Counted from the stretch's first letter, positions 42,085 to 55,220 are shown. The stretch: 64,000 nt of DNA from Lophius americanus (GCA_037951165.1 JBBDHG010000057.1:13170001-13234000); one strand, 5' to 3'. Program-made: numbers and translations. Notes: generated by a model not told the origin, from the letters alone.

Positions 42085-42330
42085 CGGAGGGCACCCCTCT
42101 TTCAACAGAAAGAGGGGTTACCGGAGGTTCAATATCCTGCAGGCGATTTCGAAGTGTCCTTGAGCAAAATACCGAACCCTGATATTCTCCCAATGGCTGT
42201 AACAATGATGTATGAATGAGTGCATGAATAGTTACTGCTGCTGATGCCACCTGATGCCAGAAACACGTGTGGTTGGGTGAAACCCAGCTCATGTTGTCAA
42301 GCGCTTGAGTGGTCAAGCAGCGGCAGATGC
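42085..42330 (+). mobile_element. Decayed copy of the 31093 SINE type
   Basis: After a broken head with GGAGGTTCAATATCCTGCAG, it carries AAGTGTCCTTGAGCAAAATA-CCGAACCC, CTCCCAATGGCTGT, ATGAATAGTTACTGCTGCTG-ATG and AAGCGCTTGAGTGGTCAAGC. These match the SINE at 31093-31417 in order. Confidence 0.65.
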
Positions 42331-42485
42331 TGAGCAGCCTCCGGGGGAAATATATCACACATACGTTTACTACTAGCAAGTCCACTTCTGTTTCAATGCC
42401 ATGAATTGTCTCCCAAGTATGTCATCAACATAAAAAAGACATATTTTTCTCCCAAGTGAAAATCGGACTGACCAATGTGGCTTCT

Positions 42486-42629
42486 AGATCTTGGGCTGGT
42501 TGCTTGGTTGAAGGTTTTGTACAAACTTGATATGAAGAAGACCGAAATTATGTTAGAGGCTTTCAGGTCAAATCAACCTGTTTGTTCTTGTTCTTGGTGT
42601 GACTGTCAGAGGTCAGCAACCAAACAGTA
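42486..42629 (+). repeat. Dispersed ~130-bp element, copy 2
   Basis: Second copy of the element at 40478-40606 with about 20 extra bases before its right end. Flanking DNA is unrelated to that of copy 1, so the shared ends mark the element's limits. Confidence 0.7.
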
Positions 42630-45289
42630 ACAAATGATGAGGGATGCTCTCCAAGGATTGCCCTTAATGTTTGCTCTGTAGGAGTGGCCCAACATATGTT
42701 CTTTTGATGTGAGTTGCCTAAGGAAGTCCAGTCTTTTGAATTTTATGGTTGACATTTGTATCCCATTTCGGAGTTACTGCTAGTGCACTTACTGAGTGCA
42801 TGTTCAGGTTTGGAGATGTAGGAGATGTGAGCCAGAGGCTGATGCCCGGGTTCTATTTATGGTCCACAACCATTTGAATAGTTTTAGAGATGTTGATTCA
42901 AAGGTTGTTGTTGCTAAACCAATGTTTTTTTAGCTAAGTTTATTCGGCTCTGTTTTAACCTAAATAACAAATCAGATTACAGAACTTCAAGTCCCTCGGC
43001 ATTTTACACTTTTTTAATGATCCATTTTATTTATTTGACGTTTGCTGCTTTAAAGTTTCTCTTATCGAGAGTGTGATGAGATTAATCATTTAGTCACTGT
43101 GTATTCACCAGAATGTCAAACATTTCCTTTAGAGGAGAGTTCTGTATTTTTCTGCAGCATCTGTGCCTTTATCCCTCAACTTTTCTCATCCATTAGGTTG
43201 AGAAAATATTAGTTTGAAGAAAAATATTCTAGCACCAAAGAGCTCATTATAGCGCACTTGATAACTGCAGCAATTTTTGAATATCCTTTACAGACAACGG
43301 CATGATAAGTCTTTCATTCTAAAATGCCTCTCTTGAATGCACTCACGCTAATTCAACGCCTTGACTGTAAACAAAACGATTTATAAACAGGAAACTGTTT
43401 AATCTGACAAAAAGATTCTTGTATTAAAAGTTTGAAATAATTCATTGTTTATTTAAATATATATTGTGCCACTTGTCCTGTAAACAAAATCAGCATGATA
43501 GTTATTTAGTATTGAGGATTAGCTAGAAACAATAGAGTCAGTGAAAATATCCAGTGATAGAATTAATTTTGATGAGAGGATATGACTTTCATTAAAACAT
43601 ATCAATTTCTGCAGAGATAATTATTTATTTCATTCATGAAGTTAGTCTATCATGCCAAAATATGGATAGGATGGTGTTGCAGTGAATAATTTAACACCCC
43701 ATCAAGATAAACGTGGATCGAAATTCAGTCATTACCGTGTCTACAGAACACAAAGATATAGGCATCTGTGTAAAGCTGTGTGATGTACTTCTTTTTGCCC
43801 TACATATTGTGTACGTAGACAGCTTAGTTATTTCATATGATTTTCAAGTTTGTGCCTCTTTTTCGTGTCTTTCCATCGCTTAGCTATCCCTCTCCCTGCT
43901 GCTCCTCCGCCCACACTCTACCCCCCGTTTCATCATCTCTCTGTTCAGAGGCGTGTGAATACATGAATGACAATAGCATGTGGTGACGGCAGAGATTTGT
44001 AGGCACAAGCAGCGTCCAAGAGCCGTTTACAGGCAGTGGCAGGAGTGGAGCTCGCAGGCTGGCATATTAAAAACCTGACCCACAACCCCAGCAGTAAACA
44101 CTTCCTCTGGCAGCTTCCCCTCTTTCGAAACAGACGTTGCCATTATGTTCATATCTTCGCTAGCACTTGCACCAATTTGTGCACAAAACTATAGATTTAT
44201 TTTACACTCTGTGCACTTTTTACCTTTCATTAAATGTGTATTTATTCACTTGTTCGGTTAATATGTTTAAATTGCCACCTAGAGTGTAGGTTAATGAAAC
44301 ACGGTTGGTTAAGCATGATAAACTGCTGAAGAGGCATAATGAAGAATGAGGAAGGCCTTTCAATCAGGAGTTGGTATTTTTTTAAATTTTATTTTCCATA
44401 TGCTGTAGATTTATGACTTAACAGAATGTCTAATCCTGTATATACAATGAGAGAAGTTTATGAATGTATGGGTACCCTTAGGTGTGGGAAATGTAGGTAG
44501 TGGGTCTATAAAGAAGAACATTTCAATTATTCTTGATATCTTTCTCTTAGAGAGAAAGATGATGTCACTTCTTCCCTTCATGTTAATAGAGTTTGTTCAC
44601 TTATAGAAAATGCAATGTAAATTACAAAGAACTACATATCTTTAGTTTTCCTACGTACAAAATATCACTATTAAAATATTTACATGTCTTAATGTTTTTA
44701 TGGTCCAAAAATCATTGTAGGTGTCCTGATTCCAAATTAATATGAATCAAAATTATGTTATAGGTATTGAATAAATAAATAGTTATAATGGAATTTTAGA
44801 TATCTATAACTGAATTACAGATATTTTGAATCTTATTTTGAATCTTATTTTGATTTAAGATCAAAATTGGAGAGTTGGAGAAAATTTTTTCAACTTTCAG
44901 TTTGCATTGTCAAAATGAAATAAGCAACATTTCCTGAGTTCTGCTGTGTATGCGTGGGGCCATCATATGGTTTACATACTCCATTTGGAGGCGCTTGACA
45001 GTTCACTAGTACAATTGTCAAAATAAAAGAGTCAAAAAAGTCAAAACTGCCTGAACTAGCTTGCAGACGTCGCTCCATTAGTGAAAATGAAAATTTCAAT
45101 ACATGTAATCTTAATTCTGGATAGTTAGGTTTAGATGAACAGTGTTGAGTCGTCCTGCCATTGGTATCATCATTCTAATCTCAGCAAAAAAGCTAATGAG
45201 CGAAAATTTTACAAAATTGTGAAATATCTGCAAGACTCTACCCGGTGCCCTGATAGAAAAAGCACATGAATCTTACATATCAAAACACA
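42630..45289. other. Intergenic DNA, nothing recognised
   Basis: No supported gene, RNA gene or named repeat. A pyrimidine-rich segment lies near 43870-43950. Frames are short and lack splice context. Confidence 0.5.
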
Positions 45290-45560
45290 CTTGATCCTGA
45301 CATCCCATGCATGTGCTATCTAAATTAAGAATACATGCGACAATCACATGTGAAATGCAAGGAACATGTGGTTCCCACATGGGAATATGGTTTTGGAACA
45401 TATTTAATGTTGTTATGTGTGAAACCATATACATTCCCATGCAAAAACCCATAGGATTACTTGTGGAACTTGTGGTTTTGACATGTCAAACCCACTCAAA
45501 CAGAACCCATATGAAACGTCTCTATGAAACCCATGTCAAACCCACCAGATCCAAGTGGAA
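45290..45560. repeat. CCCATG/CACATG-rich degenerate repeat
   Basis: Dense in words such as CACATG, CCCATG and CATATG with small palindromes (TTCCCACATGGGAA), loosely tandem. The pattern fits a decayed short-unit repeat. The 98-codon frame across it is a by-product of the repeats and is not supported as a gene. Confidence 0.45.
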
Positions 45561-47510
45561 AACATTCCAAATTCCTCTGTTTTTTGCTCAAAGGGTTGTG
45601 TGAACATCTCCTGATTTCTACCATAACTTCACATACTCCTAAAAAGCAAGGTAAAACCATTGCTCCACAGGAAAAATTCATCTAATTCTCCCTCTGCCCC
45701 TCCAAAAAAACAGCTGATACAAAATTAAACAAAAATGAGACAGGGGACCATGGGACACAGCTTCTCCCTTAATTCTCTACCTCCCTCAGCCAGAATCCCA
45801 TTAGGTTCTTCAGGCAGCACACAACGATAATAAAGCAGCAACTATCATGTGCCTATTAAGCTCTGCATACAACATGTGGACCATATGTTGAAGCTTCATG
45901 AACTTAATAGATTGCATTGTCCTCTTTCATGAATATCATTCAAATTTTCACTGATTCATTACTCGAGACACTCCTGTCACAAATATATATATTTCAAAGA
46001 TTTAAATTGAACTATTCATGCTTATTTAATTGTGTCTTCAAGCACAGGCAAATGGCCGTGACAGATAATCTTCTTATTTAGCCGCTTATTAATTATTTGG
46101 CAGATTAAATACTCTAAGGAAAGTTTGCTGAACTTGTGCAAGCAAACCATTTTTTAGAAACACAACAAACAAATCAGCTTTAAAAAATTGGGGAGTTATA
46201 AGACGTAGCAGCGGTGCCTGCTGACACACTGACTCAAACATAAATAAGAAGCTGTTTCTCAATTATTCATAATAGCTACATGGAGGATGGCTGTGAGCTA
46301 AAAATGTCTCTTTTGGGTTTTGTGCTTAATCGGGATTTTTGAGTTTTGCCTCAGGCACGGAATGAAATATTTTGTTTTGGACCACAGTATCTGCACCTCT
46401 ATGAAACCTAGCAAATGTGAGCTGTCAAAGAACATGATGTTCCTTTTCAGGTTATTTTTCTTGCCGGCCTTACAAAGTAGTTATGTCCTTGTCTAAAGGG
46501 AAGAAGGTTCATTCTCTGCTCCTCATGTTTCTCAAAGGTTGAATTTAGGAGAGGTGCAGGACGCTTTGACGCAACGTCTGAGGGTGTATTTTAAACATTA
46601 ACATGTATGCTGAGGTAAAGAAAACCAGGCTTGGAGATGTGGGGATGAAATCTTATTTAACTCCCAGTAGCAGTGGGAACACATCGCTCAATGTGAAGCG
46701 TTATCTGTGTGAGTACATCAAATATGTGATATATATGTTTACTAAAGCAGTCCTGAGGTCTTTTAAATTCTTATTTGCCACATCTGGTGCCTGCTTGTAC
46801 ATTGTTATTATATTCAATGTGTAATTGTCTTGACCATTCTTTCATAGTCATGGGAGGTTTTTAAATGTTCAATGTCTGTGATGCTTTTGGCTGTATCTCC
46901 AGTAGAATGCAATTATTATCACATGGTCTTTTTTGTTATGGTTTCATGGTTACTGGCTACATGTACAGTATTTTTCATGTCGATTGTCCATTATTTAAAA
47001 AAAATAAAAATTGGGAAAAACTTAATAATGTTTCTATGTAATGTATGTGTGATGGGGTTTCTTTCTCAAGGGCTGGAGTGTGGATGAGTGTTCAAAACAT
47101 GAAACATGAAAAAGGGGAATAATAAATAGCAACAAACAATGGCGAGTGAGAGTCCCCAGTGAAAACACTCTGATAGGAGTTAAAGTCCTTGGGGATAAGG
47201 GGCCAGGATGTGGAAGAGGCTTAACGGTTCAGCGTCATCGCCAGTTGGACCAGAAAACTGAGAAATTACTTTTTCTTTTTCAAAGTGTGCTTCAGAAACA
47301 TCGATCTCGCCCTCTGTAAAAACAAAAAAATATTTGTTTCTTCTCTCCGTTTTGTGCAGAAGAGGCATTTTAAATATTTTACTCATTCAGTGCTCTCATG
47401 AATATTCCTGAACATTCTATGCTGTTTCCAGAATATTAATGACAACTCTGCTTTTACTGCTGTAATGGATATGAATTAAAATCTATGTTCTCCTTTGACA
47501 AACAATTTGT
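45561..47510. other. Intergenic DNA, nothing recognised
   Basis: No supported gene or repeat family. Several short frames exist, but none has family similarity or splice signals that would support a call. Confidence 0.5.
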
Positions 47511-47511
47511 C

Positions 47512-47671
47512 TGAGGAATTGGAACATTGCACACTACTTAAAATCATTCAATCACTCTGACTCGGCCGTCTTACTATCACAGCTTTGCTCTACTTAAAGG
47601 GTTAGGGTTCGGGTTAGGGTTATATTCATGGTATATTTCTTTTTTGAGGAATTGGAACACTTTACACTACA
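47512..47671 (+). repeat. Interstitial telomere-like tract between direct repeats
   Basis: GGTTAGGGTTCGGGTTAGGG-TTA at 47599-47621 is about three and a half TTAGGG units with one substitution. It lies between two copies of TNTGAGGAATTGGAACA...ACACTAC (47512-47539 and about 47643-47671), which differ at a few positions. Confidence 0.7.
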
Positions 47672-49239
47672 AAAAAAAATATAAATATAATTTTGCATTT
47701 TAAAAACAGATCAAATATAGTATACTTTCAAAATTTTGAAATAAATAACTTTGAGGACAAAACAGTCACCTGCTGGCTAAAATATCCCAACACTGACATA
47801 TGCCATTGTAATAAGGTTATCGATGTTGTTATTGTGATCATAATGTTATTGCTGATCGCTGTGTCGTCTCTGCAGCCCTCAACCCAGTGTCCCCTTTTGC
47901 AAGGCTGTACTGATCCTCAGAACAAGGAGGCCAGCTGATTAGGAGTCTGCTTAAATACCTGTTTCTGTTCACTGAACTCAGACACAATCTCATTTATACC
48001 AACTTAGTGGCGGCCCGCTGATTATGCATACAAATGTTTGTCAGAATCAATGTAACTCAGCTATTCAACAGCTGTAGGTCTCTAGAGCTCAAGGTCATCG
48101 TTCAATGACTTATAATTATAGCTAACAGTGTGTTTCCTCGTCGCTGTATGCTACAGGTGCCTACACGATGTTCTCTATGTCATTAGACCATCCATTCCTA
48201 CACTATCTGTCATGGCCGCCTTTCACCACAGGGTACTACATTTGAAGTCAACAGTGGAGAATAAAGAAAGTGGGTACTGTTTCTATGATGTACCCCCACC
48301 CCCCCAACAGAGGAGCATGGACAGCTCATTTATCTTCTTACCAACCTTCTTACAGGTATTCCTAATGGCCTGTCCTCTCCTCCGGCACATTTCTCCTCAT
48401 CCCGTGATATTCCCCTTCCTCCTTCCTGCTTTGAGTCAACGCAAAACCAGAGGGAGTGTTGGTGATTGTCATGACCGCTAGGTTAAAAGTTATAATATGC
48501 CCAATTGGTTTTATCCATACATGCATATGATCAAAGGTATTTTGCTCATATTGGACACAAACTGAGAATGTATTTATGTACATAAACAGCAGCGGGATCC
48601 CTGTATACAAACACACATTTTATATCTTATCCTGTGTTCCTATCAACATTGTTGTTAGGATGCAACATTACTGCAATGTTCCATTTCCAAAGGCCTGAGT
48701 ACAAAATATGTATTTTCAGCTGAACCCCAAAGAGCACATATATAAAGGAACCTAGAATGAACTATAAAAGCCTCAGGCATGGAAGTATTATTACATAGAT
48801 AGAACGTTTTGAAAAATGTTCTGCATCCTGGGAGGATAATTCACATATGGGAGCTTGACAATTTATTCTTAGAATTATATAGATCCAATGAATGTGAAGG
48901 GTGCATTGTGAAAGGTCACCTCTCTCACAGAGGAAGAGAAAAAAAAAGGGGGGACCTTTTGATTGTAAGGCAAAGAAACTTTCAACCCGCATTGGCACAA
49001 ACAATATGTCTTTGACAAAGATGTACAGTCTCAACATGGTGAGCCACTCAAGTAGCTGGTTTTCAGTGAATAATTGTTTTTGTAGAGGCGTACAAAGGAC
49101 TGACAGGAGCTCCATCATATGGTGCAACAACACCTGTAGCTCAATATCACCAAAACCCACGAACTTCTGGAGGAAAACAATATGTGAGATATGGATGTTG
49201 CAACAAAAAAGGGGGTAAATTCCAAAATTTGGATCCTTC
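47672..49239. other. Intergenic DNA, nothing recognised
   Basis: Frames of about 80-160 codons occur on both strands, but none shows a known domain, and they overlap one another. They are not called as genes. Confidence 0.5.
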
Positions 49240-49780
49240 ACGCAAATTTTCAAGCTGCAGCGAATCTATGCATTTATTCACCTCAGCGTCAAGGTTGACA
49301 CCCATAGATTAATTTCAGCATGAAACTGCTCCTGAGATATGGTATGGAAAATGCCAGAAAGGCCACTTAGTAAAGCGTCATAATGTCACAGTCAATTTTA
49401 CCTTTTTGGATGTAAAATGTCATTACTATACTTTAATCCCATCTGACATTTTTTCTGAAATTTTGGCATAATTAGCATATGTATTCCTCAGTTAAGACCA
49501 AATGTATGAGGTCACAGTGACCTTTGAGCGCCCAGTCCTTATCAGTCTTCAGTGCGCCTGAATGATTGTGCCAAATATAATAAATGGGAACATTTCCATA
49601 AATTAAATGGAGTAAACTGACTTTGACCTTTGACCTTCAAAATCTATCCTTTTATCCTTATGAGCATTTGTTCTAAATGTGAAGAAGTACCAGAGACATT
49701 GAGCTGACAACAGTGGATACGAGAAATGCAAAAACAGCTTGAAACATTTATCCTACATCCTATAATCCCACAAGGGGATT
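49240..49780 (+). repeat. Fish interspersed repeat with nuclear-receptor-like motifs
   Basis: The order CTCCTGAGATATGG, GAGGTCACAGTGACCTTTGA, GTGCCAAATATAATAAATGG, TGACTTTGACCTTTGACCTT-CAAAATC and GTACCAGAGACATTGAGCTG is that of a very common fish repeat. A perfect DR1 lies at 49625-49637 (TGACCTTTGACCT). Confidence 0.6.
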
Positions 49781-50690
49781 GTAGTTATGCTTGTTTCCAA
49801 TAACTTCCTTTCCGTGCAAACATGCTAATAGTTTTGGTGCACAGATGCGTAAATCTGACTGTATTACACCCTGTGTAATTAATTAACTTTATTCAACCAA
49901 ACATTCAGCTACCCAGCATTCCTCAAAGCATTCAGCCTTAACTTTGTTTGGGCATCAAAATGTTAAAAAGAATAGCATTGGGTTTTTTTCTTTGAAAGAT
50001 TTAGAGGTTTTCAAGACACCCAGATCTGCTAGTTGTTAGATTAATAAAAAAATAGACACAGTCTTGTTTATATCAGCTCACTGTCGCAGTAATGAGTGGG
50101 TACAGCACCCGGGTGTTTTTTGTGCCCAACACAAAATGTAAAAACACTTAAAAGATGCAGGAATGAAAACCTGGCAACATGGAATACATTTTTATTTTTA
50201 AATCAAGAAGAAAAAAAAAAGCCCCGTCTCCAAGCAGAATTCAAAAATGCAGTACTTACAGAGAACATCTGAAAAGGACCAACTTGACAGAGGGGGGGAA
50301 ATAGAGGTAACCATATTTATAGACATGTTTAATGATTCCAAAGCTGCACAGAACATCCGTCTTTTAAGGTAGCTTTATATTTTTGAGTGTTGATTTAGGC
50401 TATTTTATTGATGTGTGTTGCAGATTGGATGTCTTTATAATTTGCAAGACACACAGAATCTTGCAATCTAAATGTCAGTCTTACACCTCAAAGATGGTGG
50501 TGTCAGATTGACAGTTGTTTATTTGGGAGGAGCTCTGCCTGCACTCCACTCACCTAGAGATGCTTTTCTGTCAGCTACAATATTCTCTGATTGTTTTGAG
50601 AAAGAAAAAACCCTGTTCTGTACGATGGTAGTAGTAAGACACAACTGTCAGAAACTTAACTGAAGCAGAGTTTAGAGCCCACTTGCAGAC
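49781..50690. other. Intergenic DNA, nothing recognised
   Basis: No supported gene or named repeat; short A- and T-runs only. Confidence 0.5.
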
Positions 50691-51330
50691 ACACAATGGA
50701 GGAAGACGCATAGCAGGTGCAGTGATTTAATAAAAACACAGGTCTAAAGTCTAGAATCCAAAATTCAATATCAAAAAAACAGGCAGGCTAGAAAACCAGG
50801 TTAGCGGTCCAATAAAGCAAACAATCAAAATTTTGTAAGGCAGAGGCAGTGTCAAAAAACAAACCAGAACCAGAACCAAGAAAATCCACAAGAAAATCAC
50901 TAGGAAGAAACTCATTGGGAGGGACCAGGAAACATGGTTGGATAAACATCTACAGCGGAACTGGCACAGAGAGAAAGACACACAGACTTCAATATTGTCA
51001 TTGTCTCATTGTCACTGTGACGATGAGACACAGCGGGAGGTAAACACAGGTGAACATTATGAAAAATCACACATACAGAGAGGTGGAGCAGGAGTGAAAC
51101 ATACAAATACAACACTACACAAGAAAGATAAGAGATAAAACACAAAAACTAAACAGAGGAAAAAAGGGTAAAACACATAACAGTAGAAACAATACAGGAA
51201 AAGTAAAGCTTACATAAACACAGAACAACACTTTCAAAATAAAACAGGAAAGACATGGCATCACAATAAAAATAAAGCTGAAAAATAAAACCAATCAATA
51301 AAAACTAAAACTAATAGAACATAAACCAAG
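50690..51330. repeat. A- and AC-rich interspersed repeat, unclassified
   Basis: Rich in words such as TTAATAAAAACACAGGTC, AAAACCAGG, AACCAGAACC and a GTAAACACAGGTGAACATTA-TG block that are familiar from an abundant fish retroelement. It also holds a symmetric stretch CATTGTCTCATTGTCAC-TGTGACGATGAGAC near 50998-51028. Class and ends are not settled. Confidence 0.45.
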
Positions 51331-51399
51331 AACTAACAGAATGAGTTTTCCTCAAAATACAATAATTCTGAGCCTCTGGTACGATAATACTACAGCTCC

Positions 51400-51960
51400 C
51401 ATGCGGCCACACTGATATGTGGTCATTTGTGATAATTACGGAGGACCATATTTTGCCAAACACAGCGGTCAGCTGATTATTTTAGTACTGAGAAAATCGG
51501 CAATTCATATTTATTGTTTCCTCAGCTGCTTTGTCGGCCTCTTTTCCGATCAAATTATGGCAGGTGCAGTGGATATAATCAAATTCTGTTTTGCAACGGT
51601 GTTAGAGAATGTTGTTGATGTGTGTTGAGTCAATTCACATTAAGTATCGCAGATTCCTTTTTTTTTTATCATTAATTTAAATCACATGCTTCGCTCCACT
51701 TTTTACTTTTGGTTTATAACTTAGTCCTCTTTGCTTTCACACCCCGAAAGAACCGCACCAGGGATCACTTGGATATGAACCAAGACCCCCGGTTTCAAGG
51801 GGATCAGAGTTTGCGTGTTTGGTTTGCACCAGAGTTTGAATGCGCATTCACAACACCTAATACCAATTGGACAATCCAAGGAAACGTACCAGGGTTCTTT
51901 CAAAGCCGACCGAACGGCTTTGGTGTGAATGCGACCTTAAAGTCTGTTTTCTAATAGATG
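51400..51960 (+). repeat. Interspersed repeat, copy 2 (partner at 7690-8040)
   Basis: Its first 240 bases match 7690-8040 as listed there. The rest, with ACCGCACCAGGGATCACTTG, CAAGACCCCCGGTTTCAAGG and AACGGCTTTGGTGTGAATGC, is missing from copy 1 and resembles a common fish repeat. The 81-codon frame over it is not supported as a gene. Confidence 0.55.
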
Positions 51961-52177
51961 AAGTATGTAAATAGATGAAGTATGTAATAATATTTGAATA
52001 AAAAAAAAACAACCAACTCAGGTTGATTAAGAAAAATCTTGTCTTCTGATCAGTTGAGGAAAAGGAATCCACTCAAGGTGTCTCTGTAACTTATATATAT
52101 TGGTTTATTAAAGACAGATCATCCAAGAATCTTCCATGCAGATCCAGCAGGATCGTTATATGTTTACAATGTCAAGG

Positions 52178-52505
52178 CCAGGTTGAAGTAGTTCAGTGCA
52201 ACTGCCTCACAGTAAGAAGGCACCGGGTACAAATCCACCTCTGCCAGCCTTTCTGTGAAGAGTGTGATTCTTCTCCCTATGTCTGCACGGGTTCTCTCCG
52301 GGAATTCCGGCTTCCTCCCACAGTCAAAAAAACATGCAATATAGGTGAATTGTTGACACTAAAGTGAATGTGAGTGGTTGTATGTCTCTTTGTGTTGGCC
52401 CTGTGATGGGCCAAAACACCCCATCCTGGGTGTACCCTGCCCCTCGCTGTATGTCAGCTGTTACAGACCCCTGCGACCCTGAACAGGATAAGCAGTTGAT
52501 AATGT
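52178..52505 (+). mobile_element. Decayed tRNA-type SINE
   Basis: Follows the same order as 41015-41414: CTGCCTCACAGTAAGAAGGC, a B box remnant GGGTACAAATCC, AGCCTTTCTGTGAAGAGTGT, CGGGAATTCCGGCTTCCTCC, GGGTGTACCCTGCCCCTCGC and GAACAGGATAAGCAGTTGAT. The A box is lost. Same strand as the receptor gene. Confidence 0.75.
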
Positions 52506-55220
52506 AAAGTCCAATCTACCAGGTCAGGCCAGCATTTGCCAGATATAACATTAGGAAAAAATGTCAGAAACAAGTGGGGCAAAGATAGTATTTTCATTTC
52601 CTTGACACAGGTAAAAGGCAATAGCAGAATAGTGAAATATCGCTTTTGGAGCTTCCACAGTAGCCCACAGAAATGTGTTGCAAACCAAACAAATTGAACA
52701 ATTTTCCGTCATTTCAGCTAACTTGCTTAGCATACCCTGCATGCACAGACCACCATTAAAGCTGCAGGTGACACGGATCATGATGAATAAAATTTTTATG
52801 AGGCAAAAATGAAGCCATGACATCTCAGTTGTCATCTATTTCCTGAAACTCTGAGTTGCTATGGCTCCAGTGACTCCCACAAGAAAGGAAATGGTGATAA
52901 AAGCTCTAATGGTGCTTTGTTGGAAATACTTGATGTTGATGCTCCCACCTTGAAAAATGATGGCCCAGAAGAGACACATTTATTAAACCATCACTTGCTC
53001 TCCTTCAAAGTTTCACACAGATCAGGGCTCCAGTTTTATTTGCCAGATAGCATGGCATGTAGTTGCTAAGTAACCAAATTGAAAGAAACAGTCTCTATGG
53101 TGAAAAATCTGACATATCCCTTATAAAAACACATGGACTGGCGAGCTCGTTTTGAGAGCTGGGAAGAGCAATTCAATTTATTTATTTTATTGACAATTAA
53201 ATTTAAATTTAAAGTAATGAGTTCGGAGTGCATTGGAATGTATATATAATTCTAATTTTTCAAGTCCCCACCTAAGGACAAGACATGGATTCCCAATATG
53301 ACAGCTTGTGGGAAAGTCCTCATCAAGTCATTTTGATTTTGCTGATTGGAGAACTGCAGAAAGTAATGACTTGTCCGTTAAATAGGAGCCACCAGTAATG
53401 GATTTAAACTTGACATATTTCATTTAAAGTCTGTGCTGTCGCTCCAACCAGGAGCGACAGTAACTTTTTTGGAAGATTTTGTGCATTAATTTCCTGCACT
53501 AAAAGAAGAGTCAGTAGGTTCTCACTCTCATCCATTGCACCATATAGATCATCTTCTTTCTGTGTTGATTCAAGATGTTATGTGCTCAAGCTGATTGAGA
53601 CCAACCAGCAAGAAGAGGCTTGGCCATACTCTGATTCCTTGAGAATCACACTTTAACCACAATAACCGCCTGACAGACAAACAGATGGGGGGTGTCCTCT
53701 GGAGTAAAATCTATTTCTGTGGATGTTGCTTCAAGCTATGGACTTAAAAGCAGAAAAAAGCATGAGAACCTAATAAAATTTACATACTGGAAACTCTAAG
53801 CATGAGAATATGTTCTCACATGCACATGTAAGAATATGAGTCCTGGAAGAAATGGTAAGTTTTACAGAGAATGATAATGATTCTACTGTGGTATAATGCA
53901 GGACAAAGGCAGAAAAAGTATTTCTTAAAACAGTGATGAGCTCCTATTAGTAGCATTGTTGTGTCAGATAAATTAAGAAAAGAGGCTCGTAGTGTGGAAT
54001 AGCTGGAGTATGGTGAGCTTGGAATATGATCCAAACTAAATATTGGATGATGAGAAATATGCCTGGCTAGATACAATATATATTACTACAATTTATTTTT
54101 AGTGCATACCATTGCCACTGGAGAAAAAGGTAAAGCTCAGTTGGTTCTAATGAAACAAGCAGAATGAAACTTCTCCCACTAACATGAGCGACCCTCAAGG
54201 AGAAATTCAGAGGTGCAGAAAACTAAATCAATAAAGATGATGGGCCATTTGCCCACAGTATCTGAAAGAAACTGTGCTGCATTAAGGGACAATTCTCTCA
54301 ATAACTGATGAATATCATCATCAGCGCCTTCATTAACATGATCATAACAGCCCCAGCAATCATGCAGTGACAACAACAAGAATTTCAGGGCCTTCATATT
54401 TCAAATGATTTCCTGCTTAATTTATTCATCATTCTGTGAGTAAAGTACAGGAGCTCTTGGTACGCAGTTCACAAAATAGAATCAAAGATTCTCAGTGAGT
54501 GTTAGTAAGGACATGAAATGGAAATGATATCCCATCCTGACATCAGGATGATTATCTTGGAAGGAAAACCCTCCTCTGTTCTCCTACCAGATAACATGAT
54601 AATGAACACAGGTGCACCCACAGCTAAATTACGGTCTGTTTGAGAGGTTGAGCACACATCAGACGACACAACTCCCTTCAGAGTTCACACTGGGAACAGC
54701 CCTGTTTTGTGTACGCAATGATAATTGGATGACAATAATATTAAGTTGTGCCTATTTTTTGTTATTTTAATGAGCGTAAGAAGTCATAATTAGTGTGAGA
54801 GCACCGCTTGACTCAACCTTTAAATCTATCTGACACACAAACACCGCAAACCACATTATATTTGTTTTAATGACATCATGTGTTTCTTCACATACAGAGG
54901 AGATGTAGCTGTGCACTCTTTGAATGAACAAATAATAATCATAGAAAGTGTTCCCACCTGCCAAATAGCTTTCTTTCAGTGTTAAGAAATGATGTCTGTA
55001 TAGCTTACTTAATATACGTGGGTTCAGTCACTATAATTTAATTGGTCCAGCTTTATTTATTAGGTATAACACATTTTGCAACATATTTTTATTGAAGATA
55101 TGGCAAGGGGAAATTGTATTTCAGTAATGATATTCTCTCAAAAAAGATAAAATAATAATAATATAGTCATCAAAGTATCTTGTATCATACCAAATAAAAG
55201 AAGGGCAATACTTTCAGGGG
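52506..55220. other. Intergenic DNA, nothing recognised
   Basis: No supported gene, RNA gene or named repeat. Composition is AT-rich throughout. Confidence 0.5.

Noticed and set aside
48128..48481. 117-codon frame as a possible downstream gene exon
   Set aside because: No known domain, no paired splice signals in phase with another exon, and composition like the surrounding intergenic DNA.
48762..49253. 163-codon minus-strand frame
   Set aside because: No domain or family resemblance, no splice context, overlapping frames on the other strand, and it runs into a repeat.
51709..51954. 81-codon frame as a gene
   Set aside because: Lies wholly in a fish interspersed repeat.
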